DNA of 64,000 nucleotides from Chitinophaga polysaccharea. Lineage in GTDB: Bacteria; Bacteroidota; Bacteroidia; Chitinophagales; Chitinophagaceae. Under the pieces are notes generated by a model. That model was not told the DNA's origin, searched no databases, and saw only the letters and a list, made by a program, of their open reading frames with translations. This document shows, in pieces, positions 7,291 through 17,561 of this stretch. The translations under genes and the position numbers were made by a program. Position 1 is the first letter of the stretch; each line of letters begins with the position of its first letter. The DNA is taken from positions 310,001-374,000 of the forward strand of contig NZ_VIWO01000006.1 in the NCBI RefSeq assembly GCF_007829335.1, given 5' to 3'.

Positions 7291-9990
7291 ATGCTCAAGA
7301 AGATCCTGAAAATTGTGGGCATCACAGTACTGGTCTTGATAGTGGCCGCTTTCGCCATTCCCTATTTCTTCAAAGACAAAATCATCGCCATTGTAAAAAC
7401 AGAGCTGAATAACCGGCTCATCGCCAAGGTGGATTTTAAAGACATGGATATCAGCCTATTCCGTCATTTTCCCCGTTTGTCGGTAGGACTCGAAAACCTC
7501 CAGGTAGTAGGTACCGGTGAGTTTTCTTCGGATACCCTGCTGGCTGCCAAACAGATAGACGTGGCGCTCAACCTGATGAGTGTTATCAATGGCGGTAAGA
7601 TGGATATTTATAATATCGCGCTCTCGCAACCACGCATACACGCCATTGTGAATAAAGACGGCGCCGCCAACTGGAATATCATGAAACCTGATACGGCGGC
7701 TGCACATCCGGCAGATACCACGCAAAGTAAATTTGCCCTCAGCCTGCAGCAGTATAAAATCGAAGATGCATGGATCAGCTATGAAGACCGCCAGGGTAAT
7801 ATGGCCTTGCTGGTTACCGGCCTTACCCACCAGGGACAGGGCGATTTTACACAGGACCAATTCCTCCTGCAAACCAGTACGGTAGCCGATGGCATTACCT
7901 TCCGGTATGGCCTCATCCCGTATTTATCGCAGGTAAAAACCAAGCTGGATGCCGGTATCCAGATCGATAACAAAACCAGTACCTATACGCTGAAAGACGG
8001 TAAAGCTTCGCTCAATAACCTGGAGCTGGCCCTGCAAGGCCTTTTTAGGCTGGTAAATGATTCTACCTACGGTATGGATATGAGCTTTAAAGCGCCTTCC
8101 ACTAACTTCAAGGACCTGCTGTCGCTGGTACCTGCGGTATATAAAACGGATTTCGATAAGATAAAAACCAGCGGAACCGCCGCTTTTGCCGGGTTCGTAA
8201 AGGGCAACTACTCTCCTACGCAAATGCCGTCATTTGGACTGGACCTGAACGTAAAAGATGGCTTCTTCCAATATCCCGATCTGCCCAAGCCAGTGAAGAA
8301 TATCCAGATAGCCATGAAAATTAGCAACCCCGATGGCGTACCTGATCATACCGTGATAGATATGCCTACCGGCCACCTGGAAATGGATAATACCCCGCTG
8401 GACCTGCGTATGCTGATTAAAACGCCGATATCCGATCTGTACGTGGATGCTGCAGCCAAAGGCAAACTGGATCTTTCCAAAATCAGCCAGTTCGTGAAAC
8501 TGGAGGCAGGCACCAACTTAACCGGGCTGCTGGATGCCGATATCAGTGCCAAAGGCAATATGAGCGCCATCGAAAAACAACAATACGACCGCTTCTATGC
8601 CGCCGGTACCCTACAATTGAGCAATATGCTCTATAAAAGCAAGGATTATCCCGATGGCGTAAAAGTGAATAACCTCTTCTTACAATTCAACCCGAAAAAT
8701 GTAACGGTAAAAGAACTGAACGGACAATACCTGGGCACTAATTTCGAAGCCAATGGTGCGGTCAATAACTTACTCGCCTATACGTTGAAAAACGCGCCCC
8801 TGGATGGCCAGCTGAATTTCAAAGCCGATGAAATCAACCTGGATAAATGGATGGGGACTACTAGCTCCACTCCTGCCGCCAGCAAGGAAACTGCTAAGCA
8901 AGACAGCGCTGCTGCCATGCCGTTTGCCGTGCCGGCCAACCTGAACATCGGCCTGCAAACAACCGTTAATAAAATCCATTACGATAAAGCCGATCTCACT
9001 AATGTATCCGGCAACCTGCTGGTAAAAGATGAAACGGTGACCATGCAGCAGCTCAAAGCCAATGCCCTGCGGGGTACCATGGAAATCAACGGTAGCTATA
9101 GCACCAAAGCCAGCAAAACCAACCCGGATATTAACCTTTCGTACAATGTACAGAACATCGACGTACAACAAACGTTCAATACCTTCAATACGGTACAAAA
9201 GTTAATGCCTATCGGTAAATTCCTCTCCGGTAAAATTACCTCCCAGCTCACCATGCACGGTAAACTGGGCAAGGATATGTCGCCGGAACTGAATACCCTT
9301 ACCGGAGATGGTAACCTGCTGCTGATCCAGGGATTCCTGAAACAATTTGCCCCGGTAGACCAGCTTGCCAACACCCTGAATGTAGCCCAGCTGAAAGACC
9401 TGTCGCTGCGTGATATCAAGAACTACTTCGCCTTTGAAAACGGTCGCGTGAAAGTGAATCCGTTTAAGGTAGTGGTGAACGGCGTGCGGATGGATATTGC
9501 CGGCTCACATGGATTTGACCAGTCGCTCGATTACACCCTGCAACTGGCCCTCCCCCGCAGCCTTATGGGCGCCGCTGGTAATAACCTGATCAACAACCTG
9601 GCATCGCAGGCACAAAGCAAGGGTATTCCTGTAAATATCGGCGACAGCGTTCACCTGCAAGTATTAATGGGTGGCAACATCCTGAAGCCCAGCGTAAAAA
9701 CTGACTTGCGCGAATCGGCCAACAGCCTGAAAAACCAGGCAGCAGCGCTGGTAAAAAATAAGATAGATACGGTGAAAACCACGGTAAAAGACAGCCTGAA
9801 CCAGATCAAAAATACCGCTGTCAACACCCTGAAAGACGAATTAAAAAATCAGCTCAGCGGTAAAAAAGATTCTGCACATAACAGCAAACCACTGGAAAAT
9901 GTGGGCAAACAAGCCGGCGAATCAGTGAAGAATACCTTAAACAACCTGTTTAAAAAGAAAAACAATACCGCCGATACAACCAAACACTAA
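7291..9990 (+). CDS. AsmA-family membrane-anchored protein
   Basis: Large 899-residue protein with one N-terminal membrane anchor (residues about 5-27, ILKIVGITVLVLIVAAFAI) and a long periplasmic part. The start (FKDKIIAIVKTELNNRLIAKVDFKDMDISLFRHFPRLSVGLENL) is the AsmA N-terminal domain and the C-terminal third (LRDIKNYFAFENGRVKVNPF ... GSHGFDQSLDYTLQLALP) is the AsmA-2 type domain. Proteins of this superfamily are thought to form hydrophobic grooves bridging inner and outer membranes for phospholipid transport or outer-membrane assembly. The last 120 residues are a Lys/Asn/Asp-rich, likely helical tail. It stands alone, closed by the terminator at 9993. Confidence 0.88.
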   Translation: MLKKILKIVGITVLVLIVAAFAIPYFFKDKIIAIVKTELNNRLIAKVDFKDMDISLFRHFPRLSVGLENLQVVGTGEFSSDTLLAAKQIDVALNLMSVINGGKMDIYNIALSQPRIHAIVNKDGAANWNIMKPDTAAAHPADTTQSKFALSLQQYKIEDAWISYEDRQGNMALLVTGLTHQGQGDFTQDQFLLQTSTVADGITFRYGLIPYLSQVKTKLDAGIQIDNKTSTYTLKDGKASLNNLELALQGLFRLVNDSTYGMDMSFKAPSTNFKDLLSLVPAVYKTDFDKIKTSGTAAFAGFVKGNYSPTQMPSFGLDLNVKDGFFQYPDLPKPVKNIQIAMKISNPDGVPDHTVIDMPTGHLEMDNTPLDLRMLIKTPISDLYVDAAAKGKLDLSKISQFVKLEAGTNLTGLLDADISAKGNMSAIEKQQYDRFYAAGTLQLSNMLYKSKDYPDGVKVNNLFLQFNPKNVTVKELNGQYLGTNFEANGAVNNLLAYTLKNAPLDGQLNFKADEINLDKWMGTTSSTPAASKETAKQDSAAAMPFAVPANLNIGLQTTVNKIHYDKADLTNVSGNLLVKDETVTMQQLKANALRGTMEINGSYSTKASKTNPDINLSYNVQNIDVQQTFNTFNTVQKLMPIGKFLSGKITSQLTMHGKLGKDMSPELNTLTGDGNLLLIQGFLKQFAPVDQLANTLNVAQLKDLSLRDIKNYFAFENGRVKVNPFKVVVNGVRMDIAGSHGFDQSLDYTLQLALPRSLMGAAGNNLINNLASQAQSKGIPVNIGDSVHLQVLMGGNILKPSVKTDLRESANSLKNQAAALVKNKIDTVKTTVKDSLNQIKNTAVNTLKDELKNQLSGKKDSAHNSKPLENVGKQAGESVKNTLNNLFKKKNNTADTTKH

Positions 9991-9992
9991 AG

Positions 9993-10037
9993 ATATAAGT
10001 TCCGCCCCGCCACAGGTGGGGCGGAACTTATATTCAC
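9993..10037 (+). terminator. strong terminator after the asmA-like gene
   Basis: Near-perfect 16-bp stem, ATATAAGTTCCGCCCC with GGGGCGGAACTTATAT around a 9-nt loop, followed by a T-rich stretch. Confidence 0.85.
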
Positions 10038-10075
10038 TTTTTTTCCGTAACTTATGGTAACCAAAACCCCGGACC

Positions 10076-10459
10076 ATGTTGTTACCTTTCCTCCACTCCA
10101 CCTGGTGTAACGCTGCTATCTTTGCGGGTGCATTATTCTTTTTCATGGGCTTCTTTATTCACCGTTATCCACCCAAAAGCACCAAATCATGGTATGGCTA
10201 CCGCAGTTTCCTGTCTACCAAAACACCTGAAATGTGGCGCTCCGCCAATGAATACGCCGCCTATATTTCCCGTCGTATAGGCGTGATATTGATATTGACA
10301 GGCATTGCCTGCGCGCTGCTGTTCAACCGCCAATCCGACTGGTTCCTGTACATTACTATCGGCGCTGTAGTAGCTGGTACTATGTACATGGTGGGCGATA
10401 CCGAGTGGGAACTCACCCGCCACTTCGATAAAGACGGCAACCGCATACTTCCCGAATAA
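10076..10459 (+). CDS. SdpI-family membrane protein
   Basis: Protein of 127 residues with three predicted membrane segments (about 11-29, 67-84, 88-106). The loop after the first segment carries HRYPPKSTKSWYGYRSFLS, and the following SANEYAAYISRRIG, matching the WYGYRT...W..AN pattern of the SdpI family, named after the Bacillus immunity protein against the SdpC toxin. In Bacteroidota such genes are common and not tied to a toxin, so the cellular role is open. Transcribed towards the RND gene and separated from it by a small hairpin. Confidence 0.75.
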   Translation: MLLPFLHSTWCNAAIFAGALFFFMGFFIHRYPPKSTKSWYGYRSFLSTKTPEMWRSANEYAAYISRRIGVILILTGIACALLFNRQSDWFLYITIGAVVAGTMYMVGDTEWELTRHFDKDGNRILPE

Positions 10460-10469
10460 AAACAAAGAA

Positions 10470-10489
10470 GGCGCTGCTTTCGCAACGCC
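10470..10489. terminator. weak hairpin between convergent genes
   Basis: GGCG...CGCC with an inner TGC/GCA pairing, between the stops of the convergent SdpI-like and RND genes. No clear T tract, so only a candidate. Confidence 0.4.
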
Positions 10490-10516
10490 CCCCTGTAATT
10501 ATAAACCCTAATACTA

Positions 10517-13500
10517 TTAAAGTTTTCCCTGTACATCATGTTCAGGTACAGACTGATAGTTTTCCTTCATCTTCTGTAATTTCTCTTTACCATATGCCAG
10601 TCGCGTAATCACTACGAAGAGCACCGGTACAATGAAAATGGCCAGGAAGGTAGCGGTAAACATACCGCCCAACACCGTCCATCCCATGGTTTTACGCGCT
10701 TCTGCACCCGCACCGGAAGAAAATACCAGTGGCAGGATACCCAGCAGGAATGCCATAGACGTCATGATAATGGGGCGCAAACGCAGTTTGGCCGCTTCTA
10801 CGGCCGCTGTAATCAAATCCATACCCCTGTCTACACGCTCTTTCGCAAACTCCACGATCAGGATCGCATTCTTGGCCGACAAACCAATCAACGTAATCAA
10901 ACCAATCTGCGCATATACGTTGTTACTCAGCTTAGGCAGGAAGGTAAGCACCGTAATGGCCCCAAAGGCGCCAATAGGCACGGCCAGCAATACCGAGAAG
11001 GGTACCGACCAGCTTTCATACAAAGCGGCCAGGAACAGGAATACAAAGATGATTGACAAGGCAAAGATGTAAACGGTTTTGGAACCCGACAACAACTCCT
11101 CGCGGCTCAAACCGGAGAACTCATATCCATATCCATCCGGTAATGTTTGCGCCGCCACTTCCTTCAATGCGTTGATCGCATCACCGGAACTATATCCCGG
11201 CGCAGGGTTACCGTTAATTTCCGCAGAACGGAACAGGTTATAGTGCGAAATCACCGGGGCGCTTTCTATCACTTTATAAGAAGTCAATGCACTCAAAGGC
11301 ACCATAGAACCCGCCGCATTGCGCACAAATAGCTGATTCAAGTTTTTAATATCCCCACGGTAAGTAGAATCCGCCTGTGCTACCACGCGGAAGTTACGGC
11401 CGTAAATAGTGAAATCGTTAATATAGGCACTACCCATATACGTTTGCAGGGCAGATGCAATGTCCGATATCTTCACGCCCATTTTCTTAGCCTTCTCACG
11501 GTCAATATCCAGCTGGTAGCCGGGCGTACGGGCCGTAAAGAAGGAAAATGCCTTGGCTATTTCAGGGCGGCTGTTAGCCGCTGCCAGGAACTTCTGCAGT
11601 ACCCCTTCAAATGCTTTTACTTCACCGCTTCCCCTTTGCTCGAGCACAAACGAGAACCCAGCGGTAGAACCTAACCCCGGTATAGCCGGCGGTGGAATCA
11701 CCACCACATTGGCTTCCTTGTATCTCGACAACTTCTTCTGCAAAGCAGCTACCAGGCCAAACACCTGCAGGGAGTCTGGCTTACGCTCATCCCATGGCTT
11801 CAGCTGGCAGAAGATGGTGGCACTGTTGGATTTAGTAGCAAAGTTTACTACGTTCAAACCTCCCAAAGCCGCATAGTGCGCAATACCTTCTGTATGATCC
11901 AGGTCTTTCATCATCTGCTGCATCACCGCCAGGGTACGTTCGGTAGAAGAAGATTCAGGAAGGTCGAATGTGATGTAGATACGTCCGTCGTCCTCCGTAG
12001 GAATAAACCCGGTAGGCTTGCTCTTAAACAGCATCATAGTACCTACAAATATGCAGATCAGGATCACCACTACAAACCGGAAATAGCGGATACTCTTTTT
12101 CACCCCCATGGAATAACGGGAAGTAGTATGCCCGAACCAGCGGTTGAACTTGTAGAAGAACTTATTCAATCCTTTGGAATCCTTATCCAGGTGCATGGGT
12201 CTCAGCAACAGGATACACAATGCCGGTGTTAACGACAACGCCACGAATGCGGAGATCATTACAGAGATGGCAATGGTGATAGCAAACTGCTGGTATAAAC
12301 GCCCTACGATACCCGGTATAAACCCTACAGGAACGAATACCGCCGCCAGGATCAGCGCAATCGCGATTACTGGGCCGGAAATCTCTTTCATGGCCTGCGC
12401 GGTGGCATCCCGTGGCGTCATTTTCTCGTGGTCAATATTATGCTGTACCGCTTCCACCACCACAATGGCGTCATCCACCACAATACCGATGGCCAGCACG
12501 AAACCGAACAGCGTTAAGGTATTGATGGTAAAACCAAGTGGTATGAAGAAGATGAAGGTGGCAATAATGGATACCGGGATGGCCAATACGGGAATCAGTG
12601 TTGCGCGCCAGCTTTGCAGGAACAGGAATACCACGATCACCACCAGTATCAGCGCTTCTACCAGGGTATGCAATACCTCTTCGATAGATACTTTTACTAC
12701 GGACACAGATTCAAATGGTACTACGTATTCAACGTCAGAGGGGAATTGCTTTTTCAGTTCCTCCATGGCGGCAGTCACATTCTTTGCCGTTTCAATGGCG
12801 TTACTACCCGGGGCCTGGTAAACGAGCAGGTAGGCTGCACGTTTTCCATCTACGAAGTTATTACCGGCATAGTTAAATTTACCCAGTTGCACGCGGGCCA
12901 CATCTTTCAGGTATACCAGCGTTCCATCAGAGGGACGGGTTTTCACAACCACGTTACCAAATTCTTCCGGTGTGGATAAACGCCCTTTGGTGAAGATGTT
13001 GTATTCAAAGGTTTGACCGGTTTGCTGCGGCGGCGCACCCACGGAACCTGCGGTGATCTGCGCATTCTGCTCTGCCAGGGCGGCACGGATATCATCGGCA
13101 GTAACGCCCATTTCCGCCAGCTTATCGGGTTTCAGCCATATACGCATACTGAAATCATCTGCGCGGGTAAAGATATCCCCTACTCCTTTTGCTCTCAGCA
13201 ACGCGTCTTTTACATATACGTTGGTGTAGTTGTCGAGGAAGGTAATATCATGTGTGCCTTTGGGAGAATACAGGGCTACGAGCATCAGGATGCTCGGGTT
13301 ACGCTTCCTAACGGTTAAGCCTAAACGCTGTACTTCCTGTGGCAGGGTGGGCTGTGCAATTCCTACACGGTTCTGTACGTCCAGTGCGGCAATGTTGATG
13401 TCGGTACCTACTTCAAAGTTAACCGTCATACTCATTTGTCCGCTACTGGTATTGTTGGTATTGATATACGTCATACCAGGCGTACCATTCACCTGTACTT

Positions 13501-13699
13501 CTACCGGTGTTGCCACGGTTTGTTCTACCGTTTGTGCATCTGCACCGGTATAGGTACCCGTTACCTGTACAGTGGGGGGTGAAATTTCCGGGTACTGGCC
13601 AATGGCCAGGTTCATCATCGCCAATATCCCCACCAATACCAGCACGATAGAAATCACTATCGCTGTTACGGGTCGTTTTATAAAAGTATCTGCAATCAT
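10517..13699 (-). CDS. RND multidrug efflux transporter, HAE1 (AcrB-like) family
   Basis: Inner-membrane proton-driven pump, 1060 residues, the usual AcrB length. N-terminus MIADTFIKRPVTAIVISI is the canonical first helix of HAE1 pumps. Porter-domain motifs (SPPTVQVTGTYTGADAQTVE, GTPGMTYINTNN) precede TM2-TM6. The Asp pair of TM4 is present in AIGIVVDDAIVVVEAV and is the proton relay. The second half repeats the layout (GLITLIGLSAKNAILIVEFA). The C-terminal 30 residues are hydrophilic. It is the third gene of a tolC-MFP-RND operon, 28 bp after the adaptor. Substrates cannot be told from sequence; drugs, bile-like compounds or dyes are typical. Confidence 0.95.
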   Translation of the reverse strand: MIADTFIKRPVTAIVISIVLVLVGILAMMNLAIGQYPEISPPTVQVTGTYTGADAQTVEQTVATPVEVQVNGTPGMTYINTNNTSSGQMSMTVNFEVGTDINIAALDVQNRVGIAQPTLPQEVQRLGLTVRKRNPSILMLVALYSPKGTHDITFLDNYTNVYVKDALLRAKGVGDIFTRADDFSMRIWLKPDKLAEMGVTADDIRAALAEQNAQITAGSVGAPPQQTGQTFEYNIFTKGRLSTPEEFGNVVVKTRPSDGTLVYLKDVARVQLGKFNYAGNNFVDGKRAAYLLVYQAPGSNAIETAKNVTAAMEELKKQFPSDVEYVVPFESVSVVKVSIEEVLHTLVEALILVVIVVFLFLQSWRATLIPVLAIPVSIIATFIFFIPLGFTINTLTLFGFVLAIGIVVDDAIVVVEAVQHNIDHEKMTPRDATAQAMKEISGPVIAIALILAAVFVPVGFIPGIVGRLYQQFAITIAISVMISAFVALSLTPALCILLLRPMHLDKDSKGLNKFFYKFNRWFGHTTSRYSMGVKKSIRYFRFVVVILICIFVGTMMLFKSKPTGFIPTEDDGRIYITFDLPESSSTERTLAVMQQMMKDLDHTEGIAHYAALGGLNVVNFATKSNSATIFCQLKPWDERKPDSLQVFGLVAALQKKLSRYKEANVVVIPPPAIPGLGSTAGFSFVLEQRGSGEVKAFEGVLQKFLAAANSRPEIAKAFSFFTARTPGYQLDIDREKAKKMGVKISDIASALQTYMGSAYINDFTIYGRNFRVVAQADSTYRGDIKNLNQLFVRNAAGSMVPLSALTSYKVIESAPVISHYNLFRSAEINGNPAPGYSSGDAINALKEVAAQTLPDGYGYEFSGLSREELLSGSKTVYIFALSIIFVFLFLAALYESWSVPFSVLLAVPIGAFGAITVLTFLPKLSNNVYAQIGLITLIGLSAKNAILIVEFAKERVDRGMDLITAAVEAAKLRLRPIIMTSMAFLLGILPLVFSSGAGAEARKTMGWTVLGGMFTATFLAIFIVPVLFVVITRLAYGKEKLQKMKENYQSVPEHDVQGKL

Positions 13700-13727
13700 G
13701 ATCTTCGCTGTTGATTCTACTGATAAA

Positions 13728-14864
13728 CTATTTCTTCGCTGCGGCGTCTTGTGGTGCTGCAGGTATTCCTATCTGTATTTTGCCGCCATCGCGCAAACGC
13801 TGGAAGCCTTCTGTGATCACTTTTTCACCGGGCTGTATACCGTCCATGATTACTATTTTATCGCCAATCCTGGGTCCCAGGTGTACTTTCTTTTGCGTAG
13901 CTGTGCTGTCGCCAGCCACAAATACAAAGTATTCACCCATCTGCTCTGTGATCGCTTTGTACGGGATCAGGAGGCGGTGGCCCGACTGGTCGTTGAGTAC
14001 GCGGAGTACACAGCTCATACCGTCTTTCAGCTGATCATCCGGGTTATTGAATTCAATACGTACGCGGATGGTACCGGTTTGATTATCCACACCACGGTCG
14101 ATGGCCAGTATCTTACCACCATGCGTATATTGGGTACCGTTAGACAGCTGTAAGCGGAAAGTAGAATCGCCAGTAGCGGCATTGCCCTGCAACGCGGCAA
14201 AACGGGCAATATCATTTTCGTTTACCACAAAGTCTACCGCAATAGGATTTTCACTGGAGATGGAGTTCAACAGGGTGCTCCCAGGGCTCACCTGGGCGCC
14301 CAGTTTCACCTGGGAAATACCAATGCGTCCGGTAAACGGCGCTTTGATGAGCGAGTAATCAAGATCTGTACGCACCGCAGCGAGATTGGCTTCTGCGGCT
14401 GCCAGCTGGCTACGGGAAGTTTCCAGGGTAGCCTTGGCATTATCCACAATCTGGCGGGCTACCGCATCCTGGTCGGCCAGGCGCTGGTAACGGTCATCAT
14501 CTTTCTTTGCCCTCTCAAAGCTCGCACGGGCACTGGCTACGTTGGCCTGTGCCTGCAGATAGGCAGCCTCATACTTACGGCGGTCTATTTCATACAACAC
14601 TTTTCCCTTCTGCACAATTTCTCCTTCTTTAAAAAAGATACCCGTGATAAAACCTGATACCTGGGAACGCAGCTCTACCTGGTTCAACGCTACCACGGTG
14701 GCGGGATATTTATCATAATAAACGGCCGGCGCCTCCGTAGCGGCGATAACATTTACCGGTGTAGGGGGAATAACAGGTGCGCCTTTCTGACCGGGACCCT
14801 TACAAGCCGCAAAGCCCAGCATAGTGGCAGCACTGATTAAGACGATGTTGTTCATTTTTTTCAT
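13728..14864 (-). CDS. RND efflux periplasmic adaptor (MFP, AcrA-like) lipoprotein
   Basis: Membrane-fusion protein linking the RND pump to the TolC-type channel, 378 residues. The start at 14864 gives MKKMNNIVLISAATMLGFAAC, a lipoprotein signal with Cys at residue 21. An earlier ATG at 14882, one base after the tolC stop, would add six residues and is less likely. Domains are in standard order: a first lipoyl half (VVALNQVELRSQVSGFITGIFFKEGEIVQKG), a helical hairpin of about 90 residues rich in Ala/Glu, the second lipoyl half (IKAPFTGRIGISQVKLGAQVSPG), and beta-barrel and membrane-proximal domains. Confidence 0.95.
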   Translation of the reverse strand: MKKMNNIVLISAATMLGFAACKGPGQKGAPVIPPTPVNVIAATEAPAVYYDKYPATVVALNQVELRSQVSGFITGIFFKEGEIVQKGKVLYEIDRRKYEAAYLQAQANVASARASFERAKKDDDRYQRLADQDAVARQIVDNAKATLETSRSQLAAAEANLAAVRTDLDYSLIKAPFTGRIGISQVKLGAQVSPGSTLLNSISSENPIAVDFVVNENDIARFAALQGNAATGDSTFRLQLSNGTQYTHGGKILAIDRGVDNQTGTIRVRIEFNNPDDQLKDGMSCVLRVLNDQSGHRLLIPYKAITEQMGEYFVFVAGDSTATQKKVHLGPRIGDKIVIMDGIQPGEKVITEGFQRLRDGGKIQIGIPAAPQDAAAKK

Positions 14865-14883
14865 ATCCGTTCCGGTTACCATT

Positions 14884-16218
14884 TTAATAATTAGCTGTTA
14901 AGGTTCCTAATGCTTTTTGCAGATCTATCCGGCTGGACAGCACCTGGTACATAGAGTTATAAAAATTGAGCTGTGCTGTACGCAGATCCGTTTCCGAAAT
15001 CAGCACATCGAGATAGGTTTTGATCCCTTCTTTATACTGCAATTGCAACATATCATATACATCTTTCGCCATCTGCACATTTTCTTTCAACGTCAGGTAG
15101 TCGTTATAGTTACTCCTGTAAGTAGCCATGGCCTGTGCATATTGCGAGTTGATCTGGCTTCTTAATGCCGCAAAGTCCCATTGGGTACGCTGCAACTGCA
15201 TTTCCGCCATGCGGATATTATGTACCCGTTTTCCTCCCTGGAAAATAGGCAATGATAATTTTAATCCCAGCAACGAGTTGGGATAATCGTTACTATATAG
15301 TTTTCCGAAATCAGCGCTCTGATAGGCAAATGCATAGTTCACAAAGGCCGATACGGTAGGCAGGTAACTCCATTTATTGTATTTCACATTGGCCTGTTGC
15401 AGGCTTTGTTGGGTTTCGAGCAACTGGTATTCAATACGGTTCTTATAGTCGGCAACCAGCAGGGTATCGTCCCCGGTTACCTGTGCCGCCAGGGAGGAGG
15501 AGTCTTGCACCAACGGTACATCGCCGCTGTTGGCAGGATATCCCATTAATTGCTTCAGGTAGGCCTGCTTGGCGGTGAGCAGTTCCCTGGCCGACTTCTG
15601 CTGGGCCCTGGCATTGTTCAGCGAAATAGTGGCCCGCTTGGCATCTATTTTATCTACCACCCCACTGGCATATTGATTATTCGCATCTTTCAAACTACGT
15701 TCCAACCGGGTGATGTCTTCATTGAGTACTTTAATCTGCTCTGCTGTCAGCAATACATCATAGTATGCTTTGCTCACATCGGCTACCAGGTCTATCTGGT
15801 TACGCATAGTGGTTTGACGGCTTTGTTTCCGTACTTCCTTTGCCGTGTTGGTAGCCAGTAACAGGTCGCGGGTAAAAATATTCTGGTTCAACCCAAACTG
15901 CGCCGTAGAAGTATTAGCCACGCCTACTTTCGTAGGATTGCCACCGAAAATAGAAGTGGGCAATTCCATGTAATGCTGGATATTATAATCCAGATTGATC
16001 TGTGGATACCAGTCGGCCAGCTTACTCTTCACCGTTCTATCGGTAATGGCTTCATCCAGCAGCGACTGACGTATGACTGGCTGGTGTGCAATCGCATACC
16101 GGATACATTCCTGTAGCGTGGCGCTGGTTAAAAGGGAATCGGCAGGTTGCTGTGCAAATACCTGCGGGGAGATAAACATCCCGCACATTACAGCTAACAA
16201 ATAAAATGCTCTTTTCAT
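14884..16218 (-). CDS. TolC-family outer-membrane efflux channel
   Basis: Outer-membrane exit duct, 444 residues. Sec signal peptide MKRAFYLLAVMCGMFISPQVFAQQ with cleavage after AFA-like VFA. Two outer-membrane-efflux repeats follow, made of long helices with strands at SADFGKLYSNDYPNSLLGLKLSLPIF, a typical signature. First gene of the efflux operon; its stop is followed after one base by the ATG region of the adaptor, so translation may be coupled. The 400-bp region upstream holds a palindrome (16382-16398) that could be an operator. Confidence 0.92.
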   Translation of the reverse strand: MKRAFYLLAVMCGMFISPQVFAQQPADSLLTSATLQECIRYAIAHQPVIRQSLLDEAITDRTVKSKLADWYPQINLDYNIQHYMELPTSIFGGNPTKVGVANTSTAQFGLNQNIFTRDLLLATNTAKEVRKQSRQTTMRNQIDLVADVSKAYYDVLLTAEQIKVLNEDITRLERSLKDANNQYASGVVDKIDAKRATISLNNARAQQKSARELLTAKQAYLKQLMGYPANSGDVPLVQDSSSLAAQVTGDDTLLVADYKNRIEYQLLETQQSLQQANVKYNKWSYLPTVSAFVNYAFAYQSADFGKLYSNDYPNSLLGLKLSLPIFQGGKRVHNIRMAEMQLQRTQWDFAALRSQINSQYAQAMATYRSNYNDYLTLKENVQMAKDVYDMLQLQYKEGIKTYLDVLISETDLRTAQLNFYNSMYQVLSSRIDLQKALGTLTANY

Positions 16219-16381
16219 AAAAGGCTTTTGACATTCAGTTCATCATTGTACCAATCGAAAGGGAATAATACCCGCATAAAAACGAGTCAGATTTTTATAA
16301 CATGGCAGCATTGTTCCCCTGGTTGTTGCACAGATTTTTAAGTCTATGTAACATTAATATTAGTCGCAAAAACATGTCTAT

Positions 16382-16398
16382 GCTGTAGTTACTACAGC
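16382..16398. promoter_or_regulatory. 17-bp palindrome upstream of the efflux operon
   Basis: GCTGTAG-TTA-CTACAGC is a perfect 7-bp inverted repeat with a 3-bp centre, about 165 bp upstream of the TolC start. Such a dyad could bind a TetR- or MarR-type dimer. The rest of 16219-16573 holds no convincing gene; no regulator gene lies next to the operon. Confidence 0.4.
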
Positions 16399-16573
16399 CA
16401 ACAGGCAGGTTGATATGAGAGTTGCTTATTCGATACTATCTGAAACTAGTCAGCACGGTTTTCAGGTGTGGTTCCAGGTATCTGAATCAACGTTTAACAG
16501 TGAAGTAGGTAGAACAACTTATGGTTGCTTAGGTAAAAGTAAATTCGGGCGCTAAGATAACGTTATACAAACA

Positions 16574-16599
16574 AAAATCCACCCATGAGGGTGGATTTT
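16574..16599 (-). terminator. terminator of lipA
   Basis: AAAATCCACCC-ATGA-GGGTGGATTTT, an 11-bp perfect stem with flanking A/T tracts, 27 bp after the lipA stop on the minus strand. Confidence 0.85.
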
Positions 16600-16625
16600 A
16601 ACAATTCAGTGAGAATCAGCTCCGG

Positions 16626-17525
16626 TTATCCTTTATTCCGACCGCTGAAAATATGTTTCTCCGCATGGTAAGAAGATCTTACTAACGGTCCTGACTCTAC
16701 GTAGTCAAGGCCCATGTTATAGCCAATCTCTCTCAGTTCGGAAAATTCATCGGGATGTACGAAACGTACTACCGGCAGGTGTTTAGGGGTAGGCTGCAGG
16801 TATTGACCCAGCGTTACCACATCACAACCATTGTCGTACAGGTCTTGCATAGCCTGTACTACTTCTTCCTTGGTTTCTCCCAGTCCCAGCATAATACCAC
16901 TTTTGGTACGCATACCACCTTCTTTCAAGCGGCGGATTACTTCCAGGCTACGGTGATATTTTGCCTGTATTCTTACCTGTTTGGTTAAGCGTTCTACTGT
17001 TTCCAGGTTATGAGACACGATTTCAGGCGCAGCATCGATGATGCGCTGGAGATTTTCCCACTGACCACGAAAATCCGGGATCAGGGTTTCCATGGTGGTT
17101 TGTGGGTTGAGGGCTCTTACCGCATTGATGGTGTTGGCCCAGATGATAGAACCTCCATCTTTCAGTTCGTCCCTGTCTACCGAGGTGATAACGGCATGTT
17201 TTACCTTCATCAGGTAAATAGCTTCTGCCACCCGTTGAGGTTCGTCAAAATCTGCTGGTTCCGGCCGGCCGGTGGCTACGGCACAGAAACCGCAGCTACG
17301 GGTACAGATATTTCCGAGGATCATGAAAGTAGCGGTACCAGCGCCCCAGCACTCGCCCATATTGGGGCAGTTGCCGCTTTCACAGATGGTATGTAGTTTA
17401 TGGGTATCAACCAGGTTTCTTACCTGTTTGTAAGTTTCGCCTATCGGTAATTTAACGCGCAGCCAGTCAGGCTTCTTTACTCTTGTGGTAGCCGGTTCGG
17501 CGGCTATTACGGGTAGTTCTTGCAT
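16626..17525 (-). CDS. lipA: lipoyl synthase
   Basis: Radical-SAM enzyme that inserts two sulfurs into octanoyl groups on lipoyl carrier proteins. 299 residues. Both [4Fe-4S] cluster motifs are complete: the auxiliary cluster [12 protein letters not shown] (C-x4-C-x5-C) and the radical-SAM cluster CTRSCGFC (C-x3-C-x2-C). The C-terminal RSSYHAEK contains the conserved Ser ligand (RSSYHA). A TAACTTTG element at 17550-17557 on the minus strand could be its -7 box. Single gene, ending in a strong terminator. Confidence 0.97.
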   Translation of the reverse strand: MQELPVIAAEPATTRVKKPDWLRVKLPIGETYKQVRNLVDTHKLHTICESGNCPNMGECWGAGTATFMILGNICTRSCGFCAVATGRPEPADFDEPQRVAEAIYLMKVKHAVITSVDRDELKDGGSIIWANTINAVRALNPQTTMETLIPDFRGQWENLQRIIDAAPEIVSHNLETVERLTKQVRIQAKYHRSLEVIRRLKEGGMRTKSGIMLGLGETKEEVVQAMQDLYDNGCDVVTLGQYLQPTPKHLPVVRFVHPDEFSELREIGYNMGLDYVESGPLVRSSYHAEKHIFSGRNKG

Positions 17526-17561
17526 CGCTTATTCCTTTCTTTAGAAAAGCAAAGTTAATAC

